DNA of 64,000 nucleotides from Leptodontidium sp. MPI-SDFR-AT-0119 (lineage: Eukaryota; Ascomycota; Leotiomycetes; Helotiales; Leptodontidiaceae), in assembly GCA_020726505.1 (NCBI GenBank), contig JAHLEZ010000002.1, forward strand, positions 5,456,001-5,520,000. Reading direction: 5' to 3'. The notes below the pieces were generated by a model. That model saw only the letters and a list, made by a program, of their open reading frames with translations, had not been told where the DNA came from and did not search any database. Positions 46,046 through 57,937 of this stretch are shown here, one piece after another (position 1 is the first letter of the stretch; each line of letters starts with the position of its first letter). A program made the position numbers and the translations under genes.

Positions 46046-47145
46046 ATGCCTCGCCGTAAAAAGACAAAGAGCCGCAAAGAGCCAGAGTTCAGTTATGATC
46101 ACAGCACCCTCGTGTATGTAACTTTCTGTCCTCCAAGTCTCAGTGACCCTGGATCAGGATCAAATTTCTTCGTTAACCCTGATTCTGATCCTGAGCTATT
46201 GTGTTATACTATACTAATGTCTTGAACAGCTCATGCATCCAAAAACACTATCAGCTTCTGATAGATATGGCATACCTAGATGCACAATCTGTCCGCTGGC
46301 CACCAGCTCCAGCAGGATGGTCTGACTCGGAGCTCAACGTGGATGCGCTCCGGAAGCTGGATCGGAACGAGACTGTCATCGAATTACTACGACACATTCC
46401 GTACACCGGTAACAGAACTACTGAAGTCTACTACGCGACTATGGCAACCTCGTACCTGCGCGAGCATTGGGAACCCGAGAAGACGTCTGATTCCAACTGG
46501 TACAAGAAGGAATTCTGCGCACTTGGCCTGGCGCCATTTGACGGGCCCATGCCGCCGCATCTTATTGCCTTAACCAATGAAGAGTCAGAAATCGGCATTA
46601 CATGGGTCATCGACACAGAGCGTGGTGAGAGCACGACCCTGTTCACAAGCATACACGTGTTTACCGTTCTGTGAGTGCTGATGTGCTGCTTCTGCTAGGT
46701 TGTATTTACCCACACGGGGAAGACTACTATTTGTTCGATGACGAGCCCCCTGAAGTGGAAGATGAAGGCATGTGGTGACTTAAAGCAAAGGCCATGGAAT
46801 TCGAAGAGTTCTTCGATAAGATACACCTTGATATCTGGTCCCTGTTGCTCGTCCCGGTTCCCGCAACTGATGATCGGGGTCTCAATATCAAAGGGAGCGG
46901 AGACAGAGAATACAAGGTGAGCAAGGTGAGCATCCCTTTCCCCTGCACTCATTTATGTCGTCATGGTAACATGGTGCGAATATGCGTCTCTTGCTAATTT
47001 ATAACAGGACGTCAAGGACTTGTATCGTAAATACGGCTGGCCGCTCACTTTTCGCAAGGACGAATTCCTACCAGCTGCTGTTGCAGCTCGCGAAACTATC
47101 ATACGCACTGCGCGTGCCCAATTAGCAGCCCAGGATGAGGAATAA
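46046..47145 (+). CDS. Hypothetical protein, four exons, with one in-frame TGA
   Basis: Exons 46046-46113, 46230-46624, 46699-46916 and 47008-47145; introns of 116, 74 and 91 bp with GT-AG ends, the first with a TACTAAT branch site. The joined frame is 272 codons. It starts with the basic MPRRKKTKSRKEPEF, continues with LDAQSVRWPPAPAGWSDSEL, TGNRTTEVYYATMATSYLRE and EIGITWVIDTERGCIYPHGE, and ends RETIIRTARAQLAAQDEE. No domain is recognised. No membrane segment or signal peptide; the start suggests a nuclear or cytosolic protein. Codon 181 is TGA (46776-46778) in the middle of exon 3, and coding potential continues in the same frame after it. A CGA-to-TGA change would explain it. Either it is a recent pseudogene, or the product is 180 aa, or readthrough occurs. 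Confidence 0.62.
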
Positions 47146-47186
47146 GTAGAACTCATGCAGCATTGAATTAGATTTCTTTTCCCTTC

Positions 47187-49660
47187 TTACATGGATCGCA
47201 GAATGTCAAGTGCCCCCGTCAGTTCTACAGATAGCATACATGGTGCAAGTTCTTCTCCTGTGTTTCCATTTCTCCTCGGCATCTCCATTATCAACCCGAA
47301 GTAGTTTGGCCAAATTTGAGTTCCACAGTTCTCCCCTCCTGCCTCAAGCACGGGGTTTAGAGAGTAGAACCGAGACAGCTCGATGCCGCTGTCAGTTGCG
47401 AGCTGCCAACACGATGCACCTGCCAAGGCCTCCACGAACTTGGTGCAGTTGTCCGGAATTCCCGCCTGGGTCGCCGTGGGCTTGGGTGGTGACGAAGGCT
47501 GGGTTGTTGTGGCTGGTGGTGTTGGTATTGTGGTTGTTGCGGAGACGCCGACGCAGTAATAATAGTCGGGCCAGATCATGTTGCCACAGTTCTCGCCGCT
47601 GGCACCCAGCACGGGATTCCACTGGTAGAACAACGAGGTATCGATTCCCGCATCGTTGGCAAGCTGCCAGCAACCACTGCCCGAGACAGCCATCGCCCAT
47701 TTATTGCAGTTCGAGACTGTGCCCTCGTGCTGTGGAGTCGGCGTAGGCATGCCCGTTGCCACCGCCGAGCTGGTTGTGGATCGGCTCGTGGTCGTTGCAG
47801 TGGGCGCGGCAACACAATAGTAGTAGCCCAACCAGATGGCTGTGGTGCAGTGCTCACCGTTGGCGCCTAGCACCGGATTCAGCTCGAACAGTCGGACCTG
47901 GGTAATTTGAGCATCGGCCGCGATTTTGAAGCACGACGCAGATGTGACGGCCGCTTGAACTGCTCAAGACTTCAGTATGTGTCTTTTGTATGTATCTTAG
48001 AACCAGGGATCAAAAAAAAAAAAAGGAATCCCAAAATGTCGAGATCATCAAAGAGGAAATTACTAACCATAGCGGCTGCAGTCGCCTGGGACGCCCTCTT
48101 GAATATGATCGGCCGGAACGGTGGATGGATCATTTACAATGGGAAGAGTGTCGCTGCTCCCTGGTCCACCTCGAACTGGTCCATTGTTGTCATCTGGCAC
48201 TTCACTATCAGGTGGCTTCACCCAGGAACCTCCAGGTCGTCTCTTACGATCACGCAATATCAGTTTTTGTGAGGATAGCAAGGGGGATAAGAAAGGAGAT
48301 GACTTTAAGGCAGGGCAGGGCAAGTTACTCACGACATGCAAATGTACTGGCCCTCAGACAGATGGTCGCATGCGCCGATCACGTTTGGGTTCCACGCCAT
48401 AAGCTGTGCCACACCGACCGGATCCGTCGAATTGGAAAGAGCCTTGGATACGGAGTCACTATATGTTCTCAGGCGTTAGTAGGTACATCTCTTTGTACAG
48501 CCTGGAATAACAATATGGCCACGTACCATGTATCCCCTGCATTGACACGAAGGAGCTCGCAAGCTTCTGGTACACAGACAAAGTTGACGGAGTGGCAGCC
48601 ATCAGCGTTGGTTGCGAACATGAGCTGGCCTGACGCAACACCATACTTGTTTGCGAGCACGTTACAGGCATCCAGACCGTCTCCGCTAGAAGTTCGAACG
48701 TCAACAGCACGTGCTGAACAGTTGGTGGGTATGTTTGGCTCTGGCTCCGCTTCTCATTCGTCATCCTCGTCTTCCTCTTCACCTTCCGGAACTTCGATTT
48801 CGATGTCGAGATGCTCGGGTTCGTCTTCAACGATCCAAAGAATGTCTTCAGGAGCGAATGTTGGTTCCGGGGCTGTCTCGTTGAGCTCCCAAGCATAGGG
48901 GTACAGAGGGACAACCTGTGTGGCCAACGGCCCAACGTTCGTCTGACAGACCGACTGGACATCTTGAAACTCGCTGACAAGGTAGTCAGAGTGGTCGGTG
49001 TCGGGGATGAATTCCGAGGTGACTCTCTGGTACATCATGTTCAAGAAGCACTCTGAGCACAGCAGGTCGTCGTCGTACAAAGTTGAGATGCGGTTATTTT
49101 CGCTTGACACATTGCCGGCGTCAACACACCACGAGTCAGTAGGATTCGCAGCGCAGTCAATTTGCACCACGTCCGAACCAGTCCAGTTATACGACTGAGG
49201 TAAACACCACTGGTTGTTCGTGTCGCGCAAGCAAGCGATCTCGATGCCTTCAGTAAACCGAAGACTTAGAGTATCGGCCGGCACAGCACGGTCACCAACA
49301 ACGAGCCAGTCCTCTGAACAGGCCAAAGCAACATCTTGAGTCCACGCGCGTGCACTGGCCGTGCACTAAGGTACACAGAGGGTAGCCACATCTTCTTCGC
49401 TCCAGTACGAATCGTCGACCTTCACAGTCCACTTGAAAAGGTCCTCGTCGCATGGAAGAGTGGTGTTCCTACGGCGTATATCAGTCTTCCTCGTTGATTT
49501 CATCGGAACAAAATTTGGCATGGGCACTCCCAGTCAAGAGAGAACTCACAAGGCCTGGAGGCAGGTTTCACTGATACCGAGCATCTCTGCCATCGGGGCA
49601 GGTTGAATGAGAGGATATAGTTGGAAACCCACGTCGCACAAGGTGAGTGGCAACAATGCG
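47187..49660 (-). pseudogene. Multi-LysM secreted protein gene, 5' end lost and two nonsense codons
   Basis: Minus-strand exons: about 49660-49550 (no start codon found), 49468-48527, 48458-48333, 48240-48068 and 47962-47187. Products of this fungal family bind chitin-type glycans outside the cell. Seen: a Cys-rich N-terminal domain (LPCDEDLFKW, EDWLVVGDRAVPADTLSLRF), an acidic linker, LysM units around GDTCDSV...LMAWNPN and in the last exon (FELNPVLG...WLGYYYCV, WNPVLGASGENCGNMIWPDY, LNPVLEAGGENCGTQIWPNY) joined by Thr/Pro linkers. Stops: TAG at 49366-49368 and TGA at 48754-48756, both in frame with conserved sequence continuing. The reading frame upstream of the first exon has no Met or complete signal peptide before transposon sequence begins. 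The last LysM ends in an atypical tail (FGLIMEMPRRNG). Confidence 0.82.
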
Positions 49661-49734
49661 AGTCCAGCAGGACCATATATACCTCGTAGAGTAAGTCAGA
49701 CGTGAACTCGGTCCGAAAAAATACATCCTTAGAA

Positions 49735-50140
49735 AGACAAAAATCCGTACCCTAAAGTTGATTGCGTATAGTATGGAAGACGATTTAGGATTGGGCCATA
49801 AACCAGTAGCCTGCCATCCAGCCTTGATATTCTTGGCAGTTAATGCCTCTTTCCGTACTTTAGAATAGCAGTAAAGGAAGTTTTGCTTCCTAATAGGGCT
49901 AGAGTCCGTTAAATAGGACAAAGAGCTAACAGCTGTTCGGTAGTGGAGTTTTTAAGGACGAAAAGACCGATAAATCCAGTGGTTGTAAGACGTGTGAGGT
50001 ATGTGGAGGTAAGAAGAGTAAGTGTATGTTGTTTTGGTAGCACAAGTACATAAAATCGGTCGTTTCATGGCTTCCATAGCCGTCCAAAATCAGTAACCTA
50101 GGCTCGGGGGTGGTACCCACAGCGAAAACCATGGACCCTT
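49735..50140 (-). pseudogene. Fragment of a pogo/Fot1-like transposase
   Basis: Minus strand 50132-49926 reads LLILDGYGSHETTDFMYLCY and LFLPPHTSHVLQPLDLSVFS, the DDE_1 core of pogo/Fot1 enzymes. After one frame change near 49930 it continues SYLTDSSPIRKQNFLYCYSK and KNIKAGWQATGLWP, the usual C-terminal part. No N-terminal DNA-binding domain, no TIRs and no TA pair were found, so this is a remnant. It lies on the same strand as, and directly upstream of, the truncated LysM gene. Confidence 0.85.
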
Positions 50141-50212
50141 TGTCAAATTATACACCTAAGCTGGAGCTCTGTATGCAGTTTGCAGCAACTCCCGTCCTTC
50201 TACCACGCTCAT

Positions 50213-50233
50213 CCCCCCCCCCCCCCCCCCCCC
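50213..50233 (+). repeat. Poly-C tract, 21 bases
   Basis: An unbroken run of 21 C between the pogo fragment and the HET gene. Length is uncertain, as such runs are prone to sequencing error. Confidence 0.8.
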
Positions 50234-50668
50234 ATCAACTTCTCGATAATGGTATTATACCGAGTGTTCTCAGGATCAGCTGACTTAGATTCAATTAGGT
50301 GCAAAACCGGATCTGGGACTTGCCCGCAACAGGCACCAAGCGGCTTAGCTAGAGTAACTTTGCTATTATAAATGGGCAAAGAAGGCGGAAACAAGCCTGG
50401 GAGATTGTTTCGCATTAGAGTCAGCTGAGACAATTTCCTCAAACTTTCCAGCATACAGAATTTTCAACTTCCAGCTATCAAATATTCTGATTGGATATCT
50501 TGAACAAGGCTGATGCAACTCGTCGGAAATTGCAACCAGCAGCTGAAGCCATCGGCGCCTAGCACATTCAAGGACCACCATTAATTGACAACATAAACGA
50601 CCATCTCATCTTGCACCTTTTAAAAAAAAAAACACACCTTTGTCGCTCAATTCCACATATGGTTCAAA

Positions 50669-52756
50669 ATGGAGATACTCAGCAGTGGAACGAAATCAAA
50701 CCGCTCTAGACTATTCAAAGACAAGGAATTCTGGAAAATCACTGGAGACGAGTCGTACAGACCAATCATATGCGACACCTGCGGATTCAACTTTCCACAT
50801 TATTTAGAGAAAACGTTCCATAAAGAACGTTGGCTCATAACTGATTTTCCAAAGTTCCGCGTGAGTATTGAGGAGGATGGCTGCCGTTCTTGTGTGTGGC
50901 TTGAGAAGGCTATAGCTCTGGAGATTGGTGACAGCGTTGAGTTGCAGAAGGATATTCGAGTTTGGGCATGTAACTTTGGGCGATACGTGCTACTTGTTCG
51001 GTTCCCATGGTCGCCATCTATATTGAGCTTTTATACATCTCCGCGACAAGGACGTAAGTTGCGCATCAGTCGTTGAGCCCCAATTATTGCTGGGAAATGT
51101 TTCCTGACTTCTCCAGAATATGCCGAAACAAAAGTCCTGCCGTGGGACTGGCCACTTGGATACTCTATCTCAGGAGATACGTCGTCAAATGAGTGTTTCG
51201 CATGGGCTACTGCACAACTGAAATCGTGCGTTGAGAACCATACATTTTGCAAAGCAAAACTTGGGTCCTCGTTGCCAACGAGAGTCCTGGATATTGGCAC
51301 CTCTAACGATGACACTGTAAAGCTACATCGTTCAGATGGAAAGTCGGAGCCATATGCCTGTCTCAGCCATTGCTGGGGAAAGAAGTCACTTCTCGTCACA
51401 GTGCGCTCAAATATCAACCTCCATCTCACTGGCATCCCCTGGACCTCACTGCCGCTCACATACCAGCAAGCAATCACCTTCCTCCGTCAAATGCACATCC
51501 AATTTCTATGGATCGACAGCCTCTGCATAATCCAAGACGACATAGATGACTGGCACGCGGAAGCAGCTAAAATGGCGTCAATCTACGAAAACTCCTCCAT
51601 CACGCTCGCCGCCACCATGTCTCCAGACGTTGTCGATGGCTTGTTCGCCGCCACACCACCACACAAAAGGGAGTCTCGTGAGTTAGGAAAGCTGGGAGAA
51701 GGAGAAGATGCACCAAGCGTTCATGTGCGAGAATACCTGAGACATCTAGGTGATAGCGAGCAGCAGCACGTCCTGGGGCAATGGGGGATCAACGGACCTA
51801 GTCCTGCTCCGTACATGACGATCTATACCCGCGGCTGGTGCCTCCAAGAGCGTTTGCTTTCGCCGCGAGTGCTGTACTTTGGGCCAGATGAGCTCTCATG
51901 GGAGTGCAACGAAGGCACGGCATGCGAGTGCTCCGGTATCACTACCGCACCTGTCAATTATGCGCGTTTTGCAGAGCAGATGAAGCTGCACCTTGGCCCC
52001 GAAGTTTTGAAATCGTACTCTAAGAAGGATCTGATTAAAGCATGGAAGGCGCTCGTCGTGCACTACTCCAGCCTCCAGTTGACCTACGACAGAGACATCT
52101 TCCCCGCAATTTATGGTCTCGTAACACACTTCGAGCCTCTGTTGGGCTGCCGGTTTCTAGCTGGCCTTTGGGAAGACCGCTTGTTGCAGGACATGCTCTG
52201 GTCGTCTCACGGACTTAGTGGGCCGTGGCCTTGTAGGCCAGAGAAATGGCGGGCTCCAACCTGGTCATGGGCTTCTGTCAAGTCCAGTGTGTATTACCAC
52301 AATGATATTGTGCTCAATGAGAATTCGTGTGTGGTGCTGGACGTAAAGTGTGTCCCAGTTGAGGCCGATTCGGCAGGAGAGCTAGCCTCTACTCTATTGA
52401 TACTGCGCGGCAAGTGCATCGAGACGAAGTTGACCTACCCGCGGAGGCAAGGGCACCAGCCTGAGCGGGGCCTTGGAAACAACCTTTGTTCTTTGGACAT
52501 GTTGAAGGAGTGTGGGGGAAACGTACATGTTGATTACGATATTGGGCTGCCTGGTCCGGAATTCATTGCTTCGAGGGAGACGGTGTATTGTCTTTACTTA
52601 GGTGAGGATACGAACCATGATGGCAGCTGGTTTTTAGCATTGCGCTGTGTGGATCAGGAGGAGCGGCGGTTCGAGCGTTTTGCTCTTGTTGAGACGTACA
52701 ATCTTCGCGACTTAAATGTTGGACTTATTTCTGAGGAGGTGCTTCATCATCTGTAG
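50669..52756 (+). CDS. HET-domain (heterokaryon incompatibility) protein
   Basis: Two exons, 50669-51053 and 51117-52756, with a 63-bp GT-AG intron, give 674 aa without a stop. The HET domain starts at about residue 205: YACLSHCWGK (208), then PLTYQQAITFLR, LWIDSLCIIQDD (259-270), AAKMASIYENSSITLAAT, and the third block RGWCLQERLLSPRVLYFG (367 on) followed by ELSWEC. A Cys-rich N-terminal stretch (ICDTCGFNF, GCRSCVWLEKA) precedes it, as in many such proteins. The C-terminal part has WRAPTWSWASV, also typical. HET proteins trigger cell death or growth arrest after fusion of unlike strains, and many have no known partner. No signal peptide or membrane segment. It looks intact and lies next to a transposon remnant and a dead LysM gene, in a region of rapid change. 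Confidence 0.92.
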
Positions 52757-53782
52757 GATTTCGGGTCGACGGTTTGATTGGTAGGAGCAATAGAGGAACA
52801 GGCAGTTGTATGGGCAGCCAGGCTTAGCCATTAGTAATGTGAGGTATTTTTGTTGTTTTTGCTTCAAGGGTGTAGAAGAATGATACGATACAAGAATGCC
52901 AAGGAACGGCCGCCGTTACAGCCAACTTGCTTCAACCACAAACTTCTGGGCCTTCAACACCCCCGCCTTTACTATCTGGCAAGAGCAAGTCTAAGCCTTA
53001 TAATCAAGCAATAGTCGAAGCCGATAGTGTTTTCACCCTCGCCAACTGCGATTAAGTGGGCGAGTTACCGTAACAAAGCTGCTGCTCGAGAGGCTTACCT
53101 TGCATAAAGAAGACACAAAGCACTCCTTGATACGGATATGTATATAGACGTAGATGGGGACATGTCCGCTTAGCAGAGGAGGTTGCTGGTCACTTTCGGG
53201 TGATGAAGTGAGGTGCGTTTACATTTGTAGACGCAGTTCAACAACTGGTGCCAAAGCTGGGCTGCTCTGGCATAGCAGTCCTACGGACCGCTGGAACCGA
53301 GTATGAATAAATAAATAAATCAATCAATACTGGAGCCGAAGGATACAGAGGATACAGGTGACGTATGGTAGGGGGTTTGGCGCATCAGAGGCGGAAGGTA
53401 GCAATAAGCCAGATATATAAGGAAGGAAAGTAGGTATTGAATTGACTGGAGGAAGAAGTTATTTACAGAGGAGAAAGCTTGTATATCCCTTTGACTGCCA
53501 TAGCGCAGTAAGTAAGGATGCGAAAAAGTGGGGCACATCTAGAGTTTATCAAAGGGAAAACTTTGGCATGGTGAAAGTTCACATGCCGTCAAACGTACTT
53601 TGGTACATGTGGTAAAGATCAAATACTTGGCGTCTGTGCGTACTACTCGAAGATTCCACTCCACATGGGGTGTTAACTAATGAACTAATCCGATTTACTC
53701 TTTCTCATCTGTAACAAGTAAAATATGGGTCATTTAACACAGATATTAGGTCTTTGATCTTTGCCTCTTGTACGAAGTATAC
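52757..53782. other. Intergenic region, no gene recognised
   Basis: Follows the HET gene stop. Balanced to slightly AT-rich. Contains a short TAAATAAATAAATCAATCAA run near 53310. The only frames are short (minus 53320-53538) with no motif. Confidence 0.5.
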
Positions 53783-54165
53783 TTAGGGTTAGGGAACGTG
53801 TTCGGGAGTCGTCGAGGTTACTCCCGGGGGCTAGCCGGGTCGGTCGTTCCTCCCTCTCACCCCGGCCGCGCTTACCCCCGGTGCGCCCTCTCCATGTCGG
53901 GTTCGGGTTGAATTAGGGGCGGGTCAGGCTAGGGTCTCGGCCTTACGGCGCGCAGGGTTAGGGCTAGGGTTATCTAACGTAGGAGTTTCACCCCTACGCC
54001 TGCGGCAGGCCTGTGGTATCTGGGCCGAAAGGGCGATATCCGCGGATTCTAACGTTAGTTATCGTCATAAACGTGGTTTATGGGTTCTTTTTGTATAGTG
54101 AGAATAAGGTTTAGTCCGTGCCCCAGAAACGTCGTTTATGAGTTAACCCCAACCCCACTAAACCC
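53783..54165 (+). repeat. GC-rich patch with degenerate telomere-like repeats
   Basis: Begins TTAGGGTTAGGG (53783-53794) and has CTAGGG at about 53929-53934, GGGTTAGGGCTAGGGTTA at 53955-53972, and on the other strand AACCCCAACCCCACTAAACC at about 54145-54164. Between them the DNA is GC-rich (GGGGGCTAGCCGGG, CCCCGGCCGCG), unlike the surroundings. It is not a protein gene by any frame I can support, and no rRNA or tRNA was recognised. Could be a relic of a telomere or subtelomere, or of an element that carries such repeats. Confidence 0.55.
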
Positions 54166-54841
54166 ACACACACAGAGCCCCAAATCATTCAAAACAGGTC
54201 GAAACAACCCAGGAACCTTAATAAACTTCAGCCTCAGACTTAAGGCATCGGCAACAGATAGATAATCGAAGGTAAACTAAGTCCAGAATTTCTTTTTTTA
54301 TTACCTAATTCCCAGATTTCTTTAGCTTCTCTCTCAGTAACAAGAATCTATTATGCTTAATCGAGATTGACTTCGATTATCTTTTGCCACTTATGACTTC
54401 TAGTATTCCTGCGGTGAGCCTGAGCGACTTGGCCGGTCTTGCGCGCTTCTAGTGATATACGAACTAAGACGAGTTGTCGATTTTGAAAGACCCTTCGATC
54501 GTTGAGTTAATTTTGTGTGTATAACACAGCCTAAATAACTGCGCGTGTTAGTTACACAGGGTAACTTACTAATACTACTCGAGTAGATACAGTGACTTTT
54601 GGTTGATAGGCTTAGTTGTCTAAGAAGGAGGAGGGTAGAGGAGCTTAAGGCCCCTCACCACGCTAGTGCGCGGTGCCACGTGACGACTATGTGCCCTACT
54701 CTTAATAGCGCGGACTGAGCCGATATATATATAAATCTATATCTTACTTATACTAGCGCAGTTTAAGAGCAAAGACTTGGCTATAATAACAAGATTACAA
54801 GGGATAGAATAAAGGTCTAGATATCTTAGTTATAAAGAATA
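54166..54841. other. Intergenic or mixed-repeat DNA before Gypsy F
   Basis: Balanced at first, becoming AT-rich after 54700. No frame, LTR end or RNA gene recognised. The last five bases (GAATA) are the expected left target duplication of Gypsy F, whose right partner is not in view. Confidence 0.45.
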
Positions 54842-55143
54842 TGTTACGGCTGGCAAGAAGTTAATACGGCGAGTTGACTCTAGCTTTGTATTTAGGCCTT
54901 AAGCTACGCTTAGAATCGAGAAAAAAAGACAAGGAGAAAAGGAGAGCTCTTTATAAGGGAAAGCTCGAGTATAAATACACAAAGGACTCTCCTAATAAGG
55001 CCTAGCGTAATTAAGGGCCATTTATATCCACATATCGCATACTCGCTACTAAGTCTTTTTTATTAGGCTTAACGCCGTCATATAGCTAGTAATATTATAA
55101 GCCCGTGTCGGTTCAAATATAAGGCACATCGTAAGTTATAATA
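54842..55143 (-). repeat. Gypsy copy F 3' LTR
   Basis: 302 bp, same family as 3308-3600. The left end is well preserved, while the right end is altered (GTTATAATA for GTCGTAACA). Confidence 0.85.
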
Positions 55144-56629
55144 TTACCCCCCCCTCTTAAAAAACTACGTTTGCGTAATTGTAGTTATAACTATGTCGTC
55201 CTTTAAGTCGTTATAGTCGTTAATATTAGTGTTATAAGCCTTTAGCTATTTTAAGAGAGCTTTTAGCGGGCTTTTAGTATTTAAGTGCTTTAAATAAAAC
55301 CGTTTAATTATATATAGAGCTATTATAATATTTAAGTATAAGTACTACTTTAAGTCTTTGTTAACGCCTAGCTACTTAATATAGTAAAATAACTTGTTTT
55401 ATATAACTTTAAAACTAAAGATACCTTTAATTTTTTACTTATCTTACTTAAGTAATAACTAAATAAGTGCCGGCGTAGCTCTAGCTTATTTAAGTAAGGG
55501 GTTATCGACGTACTTACAGAGTGAGTATAAGTAAAAGACGGGGTAGATTTATTAGTCCTTTAAGAGCTTAATTCTTTAACTCTCTCCTTCTTTAGCGATT
55601 ACTTTAATAAGGCCGTACTACTTATTAAATAACTTCTTTAAGGGTTAGTCGATATTTTAGTTCTAAATATTAACTAATATTAAGTTATTAACGTCTTAGT
55701 TGATAACGCGTCACTTACGATTCGCTAATTATTTTATTTTCTCTTATTAATTCTTTACGGACAATTATACGACTTTTATAACTTCCTTTATTTATAATAT
55801 TACTTATAAAGCCTCCTTATAATTAAGTTTTTATTATTATTATAGTCGAAGGCTTTAAGTTAATTAAATCTTAAGAAGTCTTTAACTTAACGTTATTAAG
55901 TAGTTAAAAAGGGGATAAGTTACTTAAAGACTTATATAAAAGTGTTAATTAAATAATATTTATAATCGGCAAGAGGTCACTTTAATTGTCTTAGTAATAA
56001 TAGTAAAAGGGCGAAGCTAGTACTTAATATATTAGTTTATTACTTTCGTTTAACTATTAACGTTCGGGTTATACGCCGTCGTAAGTTTTATCTTAGTCTT
56101 AAGAATACAGTAATACTCCTTTTAAAAAGAGGAGACGAACTAAGGTCCTTAGTCCGAGATAATAAAATCTAATATATTAAAGTGTTAAGTCTAATAAACG
56201 AGAAAGAAAATAATTATATTATTATAAGGTATTAAGACTAGCTTCTTAAATAAGCAGTCTATAATAACTATAGCGAAGCTATAGCTGTGTTTGTTTAATA
56301 GTAACTTTATAAAGTCTATTATAAAGTGTTAATACGGCCGAGTAAAAATTAATATAGAGTATAAGAAAGTAAGAGTCTTATCTTTGTGGGCTTTTTATTA
56401 AGAACAATTATAGTTTATTACGTATTAAGTTATATTTATAATAAGGCTATTTTAGTAGTATTTACGACTAAGCAAGGCTTTTATCTTTTTAATTCCCGTG
56501 TACGTTACTAAAGGTTAAGAGTATATATAGTAAATAAGTGTCGTATAAAGCTCCGGCGGTTTTAAAGGCACTTTTAGGCGACTTTAGAAAAGTAATTTGT
56601 CGTTAGTTAACTCGTAATCTAGTAATTAT
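54842..56629 (-). mobile_element. Gypsy copy F, 3' part, cut by Gypsy G
   Basis: 3' LTR 54842-55143 (TGTTACGGCTGGC to TATAATA), then the C-rich polypurine complement, then minus-strand chromodomain and integrase remnants that follow copy D 23973-25500 closely. It stops at 56629 where the LTR of copy G begins. More RIP-mutated than D. Confidence 0.82.
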
Positions 56630-56927
56630 TGTTACGGCTGGCCAAAGGTTAATACAGCGAGTAGACTCAAGCTTTATATTTAGACCTAAGGCTACACTCA
56701 AAATCGAGAAGAAAAGACAAGGAGGAAAGGAGAGCTCTTTATAAGGGAGGGCTCGAGTATATATAAAGGACCTTTTTAATAAGGCCTAGCGTAGTCGAGT
56801 GTTATTTACGTTAATATATTATAGACTCGCCACTTAGTCTTCCCTATTAAGCTTAGCGCCGTCGTATAGTTAATAATATTACGAGCCTATGTTAATTAAA
56901 ATATAAGGCGTATTGTAAGTCGTAATA
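56630..56927 (-). repeat. Gypsy copy G 3' LTR
   Basis: 298 bp, TGTTACGGCTGGCC to CGTAATA. Same family as the other TGTTACG LTRs. Confidence 0.85.
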
Positions 56928-57297
56928 TTACTCCCCCTTCTAAAAAAACTATATTTGTATAGTTATAATTATAATTGTGTCGTCCTCGAGGTCGTTATAG
57001 TCGTTAATATTAGCGTTATAAGCCTCTAGCTACTTTAAAAGAACTCTTAGCGGGCCCTTAATATTTAGATATTTTAAGTAAAACCTCTTAATTATATATA
57101 AAGTTATTATAACGTCTAAGTATAAGTATTATTTTAAGTTTTCGTTAGTACTTAGCCACTTAATATAGTAGAATAGCTTATTTTATATGACCTTAAAGCC
57201 AAAGATGTCTTTAATTTCCTACTTATTTTACTTAAGTAATAACTAAATAAGTGCCGACGTAACTTTAACTTATCTTAGTAAGAGGTTATTAATATAC
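56630..57297 (-). mobile_element. Gypsy copy G, 3' LTR and start of body, cut by Gypsy H
   Basis: LTR 56630-56927 followed by the C-rich polypurine complement and about 370 bp of minus-strand chromodomain sequence. The body is cut off at 57298 by the LTR of element H. It is inserted in the integrase region of copy F. Confidence 0.82.
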
Positions 57298-57937
57298 TGT
57301 GGTGGGGAAGGCTCTGGTAGCTCCTTTGTCACCTGACCGGATAGGCTCTTTCCACATAAAAGGGTTCATCACTTGAAAACAACTCAATAACTAAGAACTT
57401 TTTATAGATATTATCTAATACACTTTTTTCTCCTCCCCTCCCTCGACTTATTATACTCTTTAGATATGTATTATCTTTAGATTTAATCAATCCGCGATTT
57501 CTTACACTCAAAGTCTCCCCTTGTACCTCACTATATATTACCCTCTTATTGTGTAGTTTATTAGGCTTTTTCCCTCTTATATATTTTTAGTGAGCCACGT
57601 AAGGAGTAAGTTCAGTACGAGGAAATAGAACTAAGTAAGTTATGTGAAAAGGGCCCTTTATATTAATCACAAGTGTTTAAGGAGAATCAAGAAACGACAA
57701 TTACTTAAACTAAGGGACTTATTTAATTAGTAACTCCTCAGCCTTCGAAAGCAAAAACAGTAGATATAGAGGCATAAGTATACGACAGAGAGAGTAGAGA
57801 GACACGAGGGAAGTAAGTGAACTTTTATAATACGTGGGGACACTTAAAGTACTGGAAAATCTCTTCTCTCTTAGCTCGAGGCTCTATGCCCGCTATTCCG
57901 AAGACTTGTGCTTTATTATTTCACAATACTTCCCACA
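57298..57937 (+). repeat. Putative 5' LTR of Gypsy H
   Basis: Assigned from matching inverted ends (TGTGG...GGGAAG against CTTCCCACA) and from the gag frame starting a few hundred bases later. The second LTR is outside the window, so the boundary at 57937 is not proven. Confidence 0.6.

Noticed and set aside
46776..46778. TGA as selenocysteine
   Set aside because: Filamentous ascomycetes are not known to use selenocysteine, and no recoding structure is evident; a CGA-to-TGA mutation is simpler.
48121..48898. Long plus-strand frames opposite the LysM gene
   Set aside because: They are shadows of the minus-strand exons, which have LysM motifs and matching splice sites.
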